This document shows positions 17,227-25,483 of a stretch of DNA of 64,000 nt, in pieces. How positions within the stretch are numbered: the first letter of the stretch is position 1; each line of letters opens with the position of its first letter. Under the pieces are notes generated by a model. The model was given only the letters and a program-made list of their open reading frames with translations. It was not told the DNA's origin and did not search any database. Source of the stretch: Pseudomonas cremoricolorata DSM 17059 = NBRC 16634 (GTDB lineage: Bacteria > Pseudomonadota > Gammaproteobacteria > Pseudomonadales > Pseudomonadaceae); NCBI RefSeq assembly GCF_000425745.1, contig NZ_AUEA01000002.1:62001-126000 (forward strand), in the 5' to 3' direction. The translations under genes were made by a program, and so were the position numbers.

Positions 17227-17751
17227 CTATGAATCAGCGGGCTGGGGCTCCCTCACGGGGCCTGTCGAGGTCGCAGTGTTGTCGAGAATTCTGACATTGA
17301 AGATTTGTTCGATCACTTGCCTGGGCCCTTGATTGAGGCTCCACGTAAAGATAACCAGCACACCCAACAACAAGACAAAGATTATCGAGGCAACCACGCC
17401 TTGAGACACACCTGACCAGAAGCTAGGTCTATAGCCTTTGAGTTGCTCATTCAGCTTGGCTTCATAGTACTGATCAAGGCGCTCGGCCTCAGATTCCAAG
17501 GACGTATTGAGGAAGTCCTGGGCCAGTTTCACCGCTTCATTTCTGTAAGCTTGCAGCTGGAAACCGGAGTTACTGACTTCATGAAACTGGATCAGTTCTG
17601 CATCGACAGGGTTGCGCGCGTGCTTGTCATGGAAGTTTTTGACGAACTAGATTTTTTGCCGCTTATAGAGTGAATACGCTATGGCACCGAGGATATCGTC
17701 CTGATTCTTGACGAGCTCCGTGTAGATGAAGTTATAGCCTTCCTTGGGCAT
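17227..17751 (-). pseudogene. Membrane protein gene interrupted by an in-frame TAG (hypothetical)
   Basis: From the ATG at 17751 the frame reads 34 sensible codons (MPKEGYNFIYTELVKNQ..., ending YKRQKI). A TAG at 17647-17649 interrupts it, and it then continues in the same frame for 139 codons to the stop at 17227. The combined product would be 174 residues: a charged N-terminal half, a single membrane helix (VVASIIFVLLLGVLVIF) near residue 130 and a short tail. A GGGAGG ribosome-binding site precedes the ATG, and the upstream 62-aa gene ends four bases before it. A single substitution (for example GAG to TAG) explains the break; an internal restart at 17532 could still give a 101-residue C-terminal product. 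The family is not recognised. A sequencing error is the main alternative. Confidence 0.7.
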
Positions 17752-17755
17752 GGGT

Positions 17756-17944
17756 TCAGGCCTCCCTCATCCGTGCAGAGGCGGCTTCCAGGGCCAAGCG
17801 AATTTCCTCGGGCGTGCGACGAGAGCAAGAGATGATCTCGTTGACTTCCAGCGGTAATTTGCGATGGGTATGTTCTCTGCGCGAGGCGAGCTTGGCGTTG
17901 GCCTCAGAGACTAATTGGTTAGAGAAAAAAACTCTGGATTTCAT
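17756..17944 (-). CDS. Small hypothetical protein (62 aa)
   Basis: The 62-residue basic, soluble protein starts MKSRVFFSNQLVSEANAKL and ends with a helix-forming stretch, TPEEIRLALEAASARMREA. AGGAGG lies nine bases before the ATG. It overlaps functionally with the interrupted membrane gene that follows after four bases, so the two are one transcription unit. Its size and position could fit a small regulator or antitoxin-like partner, but no family is recognised and no function is assigned. Confidence 0.6.
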   Translation of the reverse strand: MKSRVFFSNQLVSEANAKLASRREHTHRKLPLEVNEIISCSRRTPEEIRLALEAASARMREA

Positions 17945-18079
17945 CCAGCCAGTCCTCCTGAACGATGGCGCGGATCATAGCATGCCCCCCATTGCTGCTG
18001 AGGGTTTGCACGTAGCGCGATATGTATCCATCTGTCGCCGCACACAGCGCACGGCCGGATTCTGGGTCGATGCAGGCGC

Positions 18080-19591
18080 CTAGCCCACACGCCGCCCGCG
18101 CAACAACAACGCTGCCAACGCGCAGCCCAGCAACGCCAGGCAGGCGAGGTAGAAGGCGTCGCTGTAACCCATCAGGTAGGCCTGCTGGCGCACGCTGCGG
18201 GCGATGACTTCCAAGCTTTGCTGATGCTCGGGCAGCCAGGTAGGCGGGTTCGCGCCCAGGCGTTCCTGCACGGCCGGGGCGAATGCGTTGAGCTGTTCGT
18301 GCAGACGCGCGCTGTGCAATCGTTCGCGGCTGGCGACGATCTGCGTCAATGCCGCAGTGCCGATGGCGCCACCCAGATTGCGCAACATCGAGAACAGCGC
18401 CGAGGCCGAACCTGCCTGGGCCTTATCCAGCCCGGCCACGGCCAGCACCGACAGCGCGACCATGATGAACGGCTGACCAATGCCGCGCACCACGGTCGAA
18501 GGAATGATGACATTGGCTGCGCTATCGGCGCTCAGGCTCGCACCCAGCCAGCAGCCCAGGGCCATGATCAGAAAACCACTGGCGACCATGAACTTGGCGC
18601 TGGTCCAGCCCATCAGGGTGGGCATCAAGGGCGCCAGCAGCAGTTGCACGACGCCATAGGCGATCAGCGCCACGCCGACGTCATGGGCGCTGTAGCCCTG
18701 AATCTGCGACAGATAATTGGGCACCAGGAACACCAGGCCAAAGGTGGCCGCACCGAACACGAACATCGCCACACTGGCGACACCGAAATTGTAGTGCCCC
18801 AGCAAGCGCAGGTTGATGAACGCGCGCCTGCCATACAGTTGCGTGACCACGAACAGCACCAGAGCAATGCCGGCCAGCAGGCTCAGGCCCACGATCAGCC
18901 CTGATTCGAACCAATCCAGCCGACCGCCCTCCTCCAACACGATCTGCAAGCCGCCCAGGCCCACCACCATCGCCGTGATGCCTAGCCAGTCGCCACGGCG
19001 CAACAAGGCCAGTTGCATCGGCCTGGCATCGATCGACCAGGCGATGGCCCACAGCAGCAGCGCCCCGGGCAGCACTTGCAGGTAGAAGATCCAGCGCCAT
19101 GAATAGGCATCGGTGAGCCAACCGCCGAGCGACGGCCCGGCGGCCTGGGCGACGCTGTTGGCCAGGCTGAACAGCGCCATGCCCATGGCCATCCGGCTGG
19201 CTGGCAACTGGGTGATGATCAGTTGAAACGACAGCGGAATCAGCACCGCACCCGCCGCGCCCTGGATCACCCGCAAGACGATCATGCTCGACAGGTTGGG
19301 CGCTGCCGAACACGCCAGCGAGGCGAGCAGGAAAATCAGCGAACCGCTCCACATCACCCGGCGCAGCGAGAACACCTCCACCAGCCAGGCAGTCAGCGGA
19401 ATCATGACGATTTCCGCCACCAGGTAGGCCGTGGAAATCCACGACCCCTCCTCGAAGCTTGCCCCCAGCGAGCCGCGAATCTCCGGCAAGGCGGCGCTGG
19501 TGACATGCACGTTCATGCCCGCCATGAAGCAGCCCAGCAAGCCGCCGAGCACCGCCACCCAGGCCCGCGGCGACACCGTCTCAGCGGGCAT
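18080..19591 (-). CDS. MFS drug efflux transporter, DHA2 (EmrB/QacA) family
   Basis: The 503-residue protein has 14 predicted membrane helices and the antiporter motif-C-like GPSLGGWLTDAYSWRWIF segment, matching EmrB-type DHA2 proton antiporters. It is the last of three overlapping genes (outer-membrane factor, HlyD adaptor, MFS pump) that together would form a tripartite pump spanning both membranes. Its start overlaps the end of the adaptor gene by 11 bp. The substrates are unknown; EmrAB-like pumps export hydrophobic toxicants and uncouplers. Confidence 0.92.
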   Translation of the reverse strand: MPAETVSPRAWVAVLGGLLGCFMAGMNVHVTSAALPEIRGSLGASFEEGSWISTAYLVAEIVMIPLTAWLVEVFSLRRVMWSGSLIFLLASLACSAAPNLSSMIVLRVIQGAAGAVLIPLSFQLIITQLPASRMAMGMALFSLANSVAQAAGPSLGGWLTDAYSWRWIFYLQVLPGALLLWAIAWSIDARPMQLALLRRGDWLGITAMVVGLGGLQIVLEEGGRLDWFESGLIVGLSLLAGIALVLFVVTQLYGRRAFINLRLLGHYNFGVASVAMFVFGAATFGLVFLVPNYLSQIQGYSAHDVGVALIAYGVVQLLLAPLMPTLMGWTSAKFMVASGFLIMALGCWLGASLSADSAANVIIPSTVVRGIGQPFIMVALSVLAVAGLDKAQAGSASALFSMLRNLGGAIGTAALTQIVASRERLHSARLHEQLNAFAPAVQERLGANPPTWLPEHQQSLEVIARSVRQQAYLMGYSDAFYLACLALLGCALAALLLRGRRVG

Positions 19592-20723
19592 GGGCGGCGC
19601 CCTCGGGACGGGTGTCGACCTGGCTGAGCACCGACATGCCCGGGCGCAGCGTCACGCCCGGTGGCAGCGGATCGAGCACGATGCGCACGGCAAAACGCTG
19701 GACGATCTTGGTGAAATTGCCGGTGGCGTTGTCCGACGGCAGCAGCGCGAACACGTTGCCCGAGGCCGGTGACACACTGGCCACCCGTCCACTCAGCGGC
19801 GTGCCGGGGACGCTGTCGACCTCGATCCGCACGGGCTGGCCAGGGTGCATGGCGTGCAGCTGGGTCTCTTTGTAGTTGGCGACCACGTAGGTGCGCTGCA
19901 ACGGCACCACGGCCAGCAGCGGCTGGCCCGGCACCACGTATTGACCGGCGCGCACGCGGCGCTGCCCCACCACGCCATCGACCGGTGCGCGCAGCACGGT
20001 GTCCTCGGCGTCGTGTTCGGCCAGCGCCTGGCGCGCCCGTGCACTGCGTACCGCCGCCTGTTGCTGGTGCCGGCGCGCGGCGGCCTGTTCGGCCTGGGCC
20101 TCGACCATCGCCGCCCGCGCCTGGCGTGCGCGCAGCGCTGCCTCGGCACCCCGCCACGCCGCTTGAGCCTGAGCGGCGGCGGCGTGGACGCGTTCCAGGC
20201 GCTGGGCGCTGGCCGCGTGATCGCTGACCAGATCGCGATAGCGCCGCACGTCCAGTTGGCTTCGCCGATGCTCGGCCAGCGCGCTGCGCACCGCGGCCTG
20301 CGCCTGGTCAATGGCCGCCTGCTGCTGGCGGATGTGCGCCTGCGCCACTTGCTGGTCGGCCACCCCTGCCGCCAGCGCTGCCTCGGCCTGGGCCACAGCC
20401 GCGCGGGCCTGCTCAAGGTGCGCCTGATAATCACGCGGCTGCAGGCGCACGACGATGTCGCCGGCCTTGACCGGCTGATCGTCGGCCACCAGCACCTTGG
20501 CGACATAACCCGCTACCCGTGGGCTCAGCGCGATCCAGTCGGCCTGCACATAGGCGTCGTCGGTGCTTTGCACGAAGCGTCCCTGCAGCCACCAATGGCT
20601 GAGGTAGCCGGCCAACACCAGCAAGGCTGCCAGGCCGGCGCTGATCAGCGTGATACGGCGACGGTTTGGGGTAGCTGGCGGGTTCTGCACAGCTTCGGTC
20701 GAGGCGCTGTCAGCGACATTCAT
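19581..20723 (-). CDS. HlyD/EmrA-family periplasmic adaptor of the efflux pump
   Basis: The 380-residue membrane-fusion protein has one N-terminal membrane anchor (about residues 25-48: ITLISAGLAALLVLAGYLSHW) and a biotinyl-lipoyl-like domain split by a long Ala/Gln-rich alpha-helical hairpin (residues about 105-235). A C-terminal beta-barrel domain contains RTYVVANYKETQL, typical of EmrA. It links the MFS pump to the outer-membrane channel. Its ATG overlaps the stop of the upstream channel gene in an ATGA arrangement. Confidence 0.92.
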   Translation of the reverse strand: MNVADSASTEAVQNPPATPNRRRITLISAGLAALLVLAGYLSHWWLQGRFVQSTDDAYVQADWIALSPRVAGYVAKVLVADDQPVKAGDIVVRLQPRDYQAHLEQARAAVAQAEAALAAGVADQQVAQAHIRQQQAAIDQAQAAVRSALAEHRRSQLDVRRYRDLVSDHAASAQRLERVHAAAAQAQAAWRGAEAALRARQARAAMVEAQAEQAAARRHQQQAAVRSARARQALAEHDAEDTVLRAPVDGVVGQRRVRAGQYVVPGQPLLAVVPLQRTYVVANYKETQLHAMHPGQPVRIEVDSVPGTPLSGRVASVSPASGNVFALLPSDNATGNFTKIVQRFAVRIVLDPLPPGVTLRPGMSVLSQVDTRPEGAAHAR

Positions 20724-22174
20724 GCGGGGTTTTCCGTTTCAGGGGGGTGGTGCTGCCAGCGCCCGCCGAGGGCGTGCAACAGCATCAGTTGGGCGTGAGC
20801 CAGGCGCACCCTGGCGTCGACCTGTCGAGCGCGCAGGCCGAGCAGTTGCCGCTCGCTGTCGAGCACCGTCAGGCCATCGACACTGCCGGCCGCCAGCCCA
20901 TGGCGAAGCAGACGCTGGGCCTGCTCGCCGTGTGCGAGCGCAGCGCCGGCGCCATCAAGCGCCTCCTGCGCGGCGCTGTATTCGGCCAGGGCCTGGCGCA
21001 CCTGCTTCAACGCTGCCAGGGCCACGCCGTGGTAACGAGCGATCTGCCCCTGGCGCAGGGCCTGGGCCTGGTCGACCCTGGCGCGGTTGGCGCGCAGATT
21101 GGGGAACTGCCAGGTGATCAGCGGACCAATGCCGAAGGTCAGCGCGCGGCTGTTGCCCAGCCCGTCGAGGTGGCTGTCGCTGGCGGCCAGCGCGGCGCCG
21201 AAACGCACCTGCGGATACAGGTCGGCGGTGGCGACCTGAACCCCAAGGCTCGCTGCGCGCAGCTCGCGTTCGGCCTGGCGCAGGTCAGGACGGCGCGCCA
21301 GCAACGGCCAGCCATCGCCGAGCGGCAATGCGCCGCTTGGCTGGGGAATGGCCCTGCAACTGGCCGATTCATCGAGCTGCGCGTGTCCGCTCAACTGGCT
21401 CAACTCGAACGCGGCTACCTGGCCTGCCGCCTGCAACGGCGGCAGGCGAGCACGCAGGGTGTCGCGCAGGGCCAGCAGTCGCTCGACCTCCAGCGCGCCA
21501 GCGACCCCCGCCCGTTGCAGGCGCTCGAGCAAACGCACGCTGCGTTGCAGGTTGTCCAGACCTTGACGGGTCTGCTCCAGGCGCGCCTGGGCGGCGCACT
21601 GGTCGAGGTAAGCGCGGCTGGTCTGCAACGCCACCTGCAGGCGCAACAGTTCTCGCGCCGCCTGCGCAGCCTGCACCTGGGTGGCGGCGCGCTCGATGGC
21701 TGCACGCACCTGGCCCCAGACATCGATCTGATAGCTCAGGTCCAGGCCGGGGCTCAAGCGCCAGCGCGTGGAGGCGTGGCGATCCTCGGCTGTCGCCAGG
21801 ATCTGCTCATCGGCACGCTTGCCATAGTCGGCCGCAAGGCTCAGTTCGGTACTCGGTAAACGCCGCGCCTGCTCAGCGTCCAGGCCCGCCAGCAGCACCT
21901 GGATATGCGCATCGGCCTCGGCCAAACGCTGGTTGTGCGCCAATGCGCGCTCGACCCAGCGGTCCAGTTGCGGATCATCGAACACCGACCACCAGCGCGC
22001 AGGCAGCGGCTGTTCGCTCAGGCCTGGCGGCAACTGCGCGGGACGCTCGAGCTGCAGCAGCGGCTGCGTGGGCTCGGTCACTGGGGGGACGGCGCAGGCG
22101 CCGAGCAGCGTCGCCAGGGCGGCAAGCGCACTGGCGCGCAGGACTATCGCGTTGAAGGGGGCAACTGTGGGCAT
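20720..22174 (-). CDS. Outer-membrane efflux lipoprotein (NodT/OprM family)
   Basis: The 484-residue protein has a lipoprotein signal (ALAALATLLGAC, Cys near residue 27) and two repeats of the outer-membrane efflux (OEP) domain. The second repeat carries GWPLLARRPDLRQAERELRAA, the usual RPDLR signature. It should form the trimeric exit duct for the adjacent adaptor and MFS pump. It is the first structural gene of the operon, about 100 bp downstream of the AraC-type regulator gene on the same strand. Confidence 0.92.
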   Translation of the reverse strand: MPTVAPFNAIVLRASALAALATLLGACAVPPVTEPTQPLLQLERPAQLPPGLSEQPLPARWWSVFDDPQLDRWVERALAHNQRLAEADAHIQVLLAGLDAEQARRLPSTELSLAADYGKRADEQILATAEDRHASTRWRLSPGLDLSYQIDVWGQVRAAIERAATQVQAAQAARELLRLQVALQTSRAYLDQCAAQARLEQTRQGLDNLQRSVRLLERLQRAGVAGALEVERLLALRDTLRARLPPLQAAGQVAAFELSQLSGHAQLDESASCRAIPQPSGALPLGDGWPLLARRPDLRQAERELRAASLGVQVATADLYPQVRFGAALAASDSHLDGLGNSRALTFGIGPLITWQFPNLRANRARVDQAQALRQGQIARYHGVALAALKQVRQALAEYSAAQEALDGAGAALAHGEQAQRLLRHGLAAGSVDGLTVLDSERQLLGLRARQVDARVRLAHAQLMLLHALGGRWQHHPPETENPA

Positions 22175-22277
22175 GGCGACATCGCATCATCGAAGGTGAA
22201 GCGAGGTTAACCAAGGCGCTCGAGCGGCCGCCGCCGCGTGACGGACAAGCATGCGCGCGAAATGGACAGCGTGGCGC

Positions 22278-23000
22278 TCAGCGCAACCCACCGCGTCGTT
22301 GCAGGGTGTTCAACTGCCAATGCCGCGGGCTATGGCCGAGCACGCGCTTGAACATCGCCGCGAAGGCACTGGCGCTCTGGTAGCCATGATCGAGGGCGAC
22401 GATGAGGATCGGTTGACCGGCAGCCAGGCAGCGCTGACTGAGCATGACCCGCGCATGGCTGCGCCATTCACCGAAGGTCATCCCCACTTCCCGTTGAAAT
22501 AGACGGGCGACGCTACGCGCGCTGAGGTTCAGGCGTGCCCCGCACTGCTCGAGGCTGACCTCCTGCGCCGGGTCGTCGAGGAAGGTTTCGCACCAGGCGC
22601 GCAGGCGCCGGTGCTGTGGCACGGGCACGAAAGCGCAAATTCGCTGGGCCATGGTCAGTTCGTCGAAGATCAGCGCCCGTGCCGAGGCGCTGACTTCACG
22701 CTCCAGCAAGCGCGAGGCGGCCAGAACCAGTTCGTGCAACAAACCCGAGACCACGATCACTTCACAGCGCTCGATGCGCGCGGGCAACAGCAAGGTGCGC
22801 ATGCCCACCGAGCCTTCCATGCGGACCGCATGCTCCACCCCTGCCGGCATCCACAGCGCGTGGCCTGACGGGATCACCCAGCTGCCTGCGGCCGTGTTCA
22901 CGCGCATGACCCCGCAGGCGGCGTAGATCAGTTGGTCTTCGCTGTGACAGTGCTCGGCCACGGCGTCGCCGTGGGCGTAGTCCATGACCAGTGCTTGCAT
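22278..23000 (-). CDS. AraC-family transcriptional regulator (cupin sensor)
   Basis: The 240-residue regulator has an N-terminal cupin-like sensor half (HCHSEDQLIYAACGVMRVNT) and a C-terminal double helix-turn-helix with the family signature ALDHGYQSASAFAAMFKRVLGHSPRHW. It lies immediately upstream of, and in the same direction as, the efflux operon, so it is the likely activator. An inverted repeat, CTGATCC (23005-23011) and GGATCAG (23019-23025), covers its own ribosome-binding site and could serve autoregulation or translational control. Confidence 0.9.
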   Translation of the reverse strand: MQALVMDYAHGDAVAEHCHSEDQLIYAACGVMRVNTAAGSWVIPSGHALWMPAGVEHAVRMEGSVGMRTLLLPARIERCEVIVVSGLLHELVLAASRLLEREVSASARALIFDELTMAQRICAFVPVPQHRRLRAWCETFLDDPAQEVSLEQCGARLNLSARSVARLFQREVGMTFGEWRSHARVMLSQRCLAAGQPILIVALDHGYQSASAFAAMFKRVLGHSPRHWQLNTLQRRGGLR

Positions 23001-23324
23001 GGGGCTGATCCTTGAAGGGGATCAGCAGTATACAAAGGCGCTACACGAAACAATTGCCTTCTATGCCAGCGAACGAGCACAAGCAGCAATCCAAACCTAA
23101 TGTTCAGCCACTATTGGCAATTTGTGCGAACTCCAGCTCACAGCCTTGCAAAACCGCTCCGTCGACGCCGGGCAGCCTTTGCCTATTGCGCCGTGTGCAC
23201 GGCCAACGGCACCTGTACAAATTATGTCCAACCCGCGCCAAGCCTTGGCGATCATGGCATCCAGCGCGTTATCCACAGACCTACCCACGCTTTTTGTGGA
23301 CAGATTTCCCTGGCAACGATCGCC
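23001..23324. other. Intergenic region with DnaA-box-like inverted pair
   Basis: No credible gene is seen in these 324 bases. TTATCCACA (23269-23277) is a perfect DnaA box, and TTGTGGACA about 20 bases downstream is an inverted near-match, so the two face each other. The remaining sequence shows the AraC gene promoter region and no further recognised motif. A 63-residue minus-strand frame here has no ribosome-binding site or family resemblance. Confidence 0.4.
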
Positions 23325-23519
23325 TTATCGCACCGTCATCAGCGCTTGGTTGGCCTGGCGAACCAGCTCGATCCACTCGCGGGTGCTGATCACCCCGTCG
23401 TGCTCGAGCGCCTGCGCCTGCAGCAAGGCGCGCTGGTAGTCGTCTTCGTGGAAACCGGGCAAACCCAGGAACCGGTTACGCCACTGGCCGATGGCCGTCA
23501 TCCCGTTATCGTGTCGCAT
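23325..23519 (-). CDS. Small hypothetical protein (about 64 aa)
   Basis: The small soluble protein contains IGQWRNRFLGLPGFHEDDY followed by ALEHDGVISTREWIELVRQANQAL, a predicted helical pair. The start is uncertain: GGAGG lies eight bases before a GTG at 23525 and 14 before the ATG at 23519. The composition and codon use look coding. No family or function is recognised. Confidence 0.6.
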   Translation of the reverse strand: MRHDNGMTAIGQWRNRFLGLPGFHEDDYQRALLQAQALEHDGVISTREWIELVRQANQALMTVR

Positions 23520-23620
23520 GATCACCCGCACTTCCTCCCACCTGGAACGCCGCGCAGGTTAACCGACCAGACATGAAAGAGTGATGACCTGAACCCATTG
23601 ACACGGGCGAGGTGCACGCG

Positions 23621-23667
23621 TGCTGCCAGGACGGCAGCAGCGGGCCTGCCTGCGAGGGAGGCAGGCC
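23621..23667 (-). terminator. Two stacked hairpins downstream of the 27-aa gene
   Basis: GGCCTGCC (23643-23650) pairs with GGCAGGCC (23660-23667), and TGCTGCC (23621-23627) pairs with GGCAGCA (23633-23639). They follow the stop of the tiny minus-strand gene within 15 bases. No clear T-run is present, so termination would be weak or the hairpins may protect the 3' end. Confidence 0.4.
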
Positions 23668-23681
23668 GTGTAGCGCGGGTC

Positions 23682-23765
23682 TCAACCCGGCGGGATGGTG
23701 CCGAGCAGGCCAACGACGATTGCCAGCACGAGAAAACCACCTATGAACCATGCCATCTTGCCCAT
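23682..23765 (-). CDS. Very small single-pass membrane protein (27 aa)
   Basis: The frame from the ATG at 23765 encodes 27 residues: a short MGKMAW head, one hydrophobic helix (FIGGFLVLAIVVGLLGT) and an IPPG tail. AGAGG stands six bases upstream of the ATG, and hairpins follow the stop. These features, rather than homology, support it as a real small protein. Its role is unknown; bacterial proteins of this size and make-up often act as membrane regulators or stress peptides. Confidence 0.55.
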   Translation of the reverse strand: MGKMAWFIGGFLVLAIVVGLLGTIPPG

Positions 23766-24055
23766 TGCGAACCTCTACTCTGCGGAGAACGAACGGCCTG
23801 GCCGACGCGCGCCACCAGCGGCGCAGTGCGACCTGCCCAGCACAGGCCGAGATCAATGGCTGGGGCTGGTAGGCATTTTCCGCCTGTGACTGATACGGTT
23901 ACAGATGCAGGTTCGTGGAAAAAAAGCAGATCAGATACGCCGTGACTCGCCGCCGCTGTAACACCATGTGGCAATTTCCTAAGCCCGCCGTTAGGCTAGC
24001 GCGGGCTCCACCTAGCCCGCTCTGTGCAACCAAACCATCGAGGAAGGAACGAGAC

Positions 24056-24307
24056 ATGTTGAGCAAATGGACTTCACTGAGCGCGGCGCTGGGCATCGCC
24101 GTACTGCTGGCAGGTTGCTCGGAAGAAAAAGTACCGCAAGCCACCGAAGTCACCTGCGCGCCAGATCAGTACGAACAGCACTTGGCCAGCTTGTCCAAGG
24201 ACGCGAACAAGCAGCAGTTCAAGGATGCCTGCCAGGCCCTGCTGGCGGACAAGAACAAGAACCTGAGCGACTGGACCTTCAAAAAGAGTCCGAAAGACGA
24301 TTTCTGA
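24056..24307 (+). CDS. Small putative lipoprotein (83 aa)
   Basis: The product has a type II signal peptide with lipobox L-A-G-C (MLSK...GIAVLLAGCSEEK). The mature part has about 63 residues with two cysteines (VTCAPDQYEQ and KDACQALL) and a lysine-rich end. GAGGAAGGA precedes the ATG at 24056. The layout resembles entry-exclusion-type (TrbK-like) small lipoproteins, but no conjugation genes are nearby, so it is best called a small envelope lipoprotein. A short inverted repeat, GCGGGCT and AGCCCGC (24001-24020), lies in its leader. Confidence 0.75.
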   Translation: MLSKWTSLSAALGIAVLLAGCSEEKVPQATEVTCAPDQYEQHLASLSKDANKQQFKDACQALLADKNKNLSDWTFKKSPKDDF

Positions 24308-24424
24308 GTCGACTCGCTCAGCTCGAGGTGGCCTGCGGGGTTTGCATGAACCGCTGCCGGCGCCTGCGCAACTGCCAACGACAGCCGCTCGCCCGCCGCC
24401 CTGGGTGAGCACGGCCTGAGCCGA

Positions 24425-24778
24425 TCACCCCTGCAAATGCAGCACCTCACTCGGCAGCCAGCCGAGCTCGCCGGTGCTCAGGCGCCGGCACCAGTACCAG
24501 CCATTGAGCGCGCGCAGGGTTTCGATCAGTTGTCCGGGGTCTACGTCCAGTTCGTGGGCGTTGTACTGCTCACGAGCGCGGCCCTGGCCGACGCCCAGGG
24601 CTTCGATGATCTGCGCCGGGACCCAGCCCGGCTCCTGGGCCGGGCAGGTGCACAGGAACCAGTCCTGCCAGCCGTCGTTGCCCTCAAAGCGCTGGCCAAC
24701 CGACAGCAGCGCACCTTTGTCGAAACAGATCGGCTGCGGGTACTCGCTGCGGTGGGCCTTGATGACCACATACTTCAT
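24425..24778 (-). CDS. SH3-like domain protein (117 aa)
   Basis: The 117-residue soluble protein appears to contain two SH3-like repeats. The first has GALLSVGQRFEGNDGWQDWFLC and ends GWVPAQIIEAL. The second has DPGQLIETLRALNGWYWCR and ends GWLPSEVLHL. The matching GW(V/L)P endings support an internal duplication. AAGGAG lies seven bases before the ATG at 24778. It is likely cytoplasmic; its ligand is unknown. Confidence 0.75.
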   Translation of the reverse strand: MKYVVIKAHRSEYPQPICFDKGALLSVGQRFEGNDGWQDWFLCTCPAQEPGWVPAQIIEALGVGQGRAREQYNAHELDVDPGQLIETLRALNGWYWCRRLSTGELGWLPSEVLHLQG

Positions 24779-24862
24779 GCGCCACTCCTTGGCTGCGGAC
24801 ATCCGCCGAGCCTAGCAGAGGGCAACGACACAACCTGACGCGGCCAGTGCGCCTTCGCACAA

Positions 24863-25186
24863 TCAGCGCAACCCAGCGCGCAGGCGCTGCGCCGGCAGGC
24901 TCTCCACGCCAGCGACCAGCCCTGTGCCGGCGGCGATGGCGCGGGCCCGCGCAACGCCCCAGGCCAGCGCGCGGGTCATCGATTCACCGGGGCGGGCGTC
25001 GAAGGCTTCTTCATGCAGGGCCGCGCCGGACACCGCGTAAATACCCAGGAACAACTGCGTGGCGCCGGTGCGTGACAGGCGCACCTGCACATCGATACAG
25101 GTGCCGTTGCTCAGGGTCTCGTCATGCCGGCGATGGTGCAGATTGGGGTCAGCCCATGACCAGAACTGGTCACCACGGATTCTCAT
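24863..25186 (-). CDS. Small conserved hypothetical protein (107 aa), paralogue of the window-start gene
   Basis: The 107-residue protein starts MRIRGDQFWSWADPNL and ends in an Arg/Ala-rich stretch. Its N-terminus matches the partial gene at 1-76, so two copies of this family lie 25 kb apart. A middle segment (IDVQVRLSRTGATQLFLGIY) suggests a beta-sheet core. The ATG at 25186 has AAGGAG eight bases upstream; the open frame extends to 25372 but without ribosome-binding support. No function is recognised. Confidence 0.7.
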   Translation of the reverse strand: MRIRGDQFWSWADPNLHHRRHDETLSNGTCIDVQVRLSRTGATQLFLGIYAVSGAALHEEAFDARPGESMTRALAWGVARARAIAAGTGLVAGVESLPAQRLRAGLR

Positions 25187-25483
25187 GTCGCTCGCTCCTT
25201 CGACTAAAGACGTATTGATCCGATCTCGCATCGGCAACCGTAGCCTAAGCGAAGCGGGAAGCAAGCCCTTGCCAGGCGCGCCGGATGAAATCGGATGATC
25301 GGCCGCAAGCCACGCGGTAGATGGTCTTCTGGCATGCCAGCGTCGCGTTGTACGCGCCAGCACCCGCTGCACAGCGGCCAGCTATATGTCTGACGAAAAC
25401 CAAGACACATTCTTACATCAGCACTGGAAAATCCGCGTTGCCAGCAATACCCTGCCCTATCGACCAGCGCTGCGAGTACGCAC
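25187..25483. other. Upstream region of the four-gene AAA+/rSAM/helicase operon
   Basis: These 297 bases separate the divergent 107-aa gene from the operon start. A TTGCCA (around 25439) followed by TATCGA has poor 14-bp spacing, and no convincing sigma-70 or sigma-54 promoter, operator palindrome or small gene is visible. Confidence 0.4.

Noticed and set aside
23097-23288. 63-residue minus-strand frame over the DnaA-like boxes
   Set aside because: No ribosome-binding site, cysteine/glycine-rich random look, and overlap with non-coding motifs.
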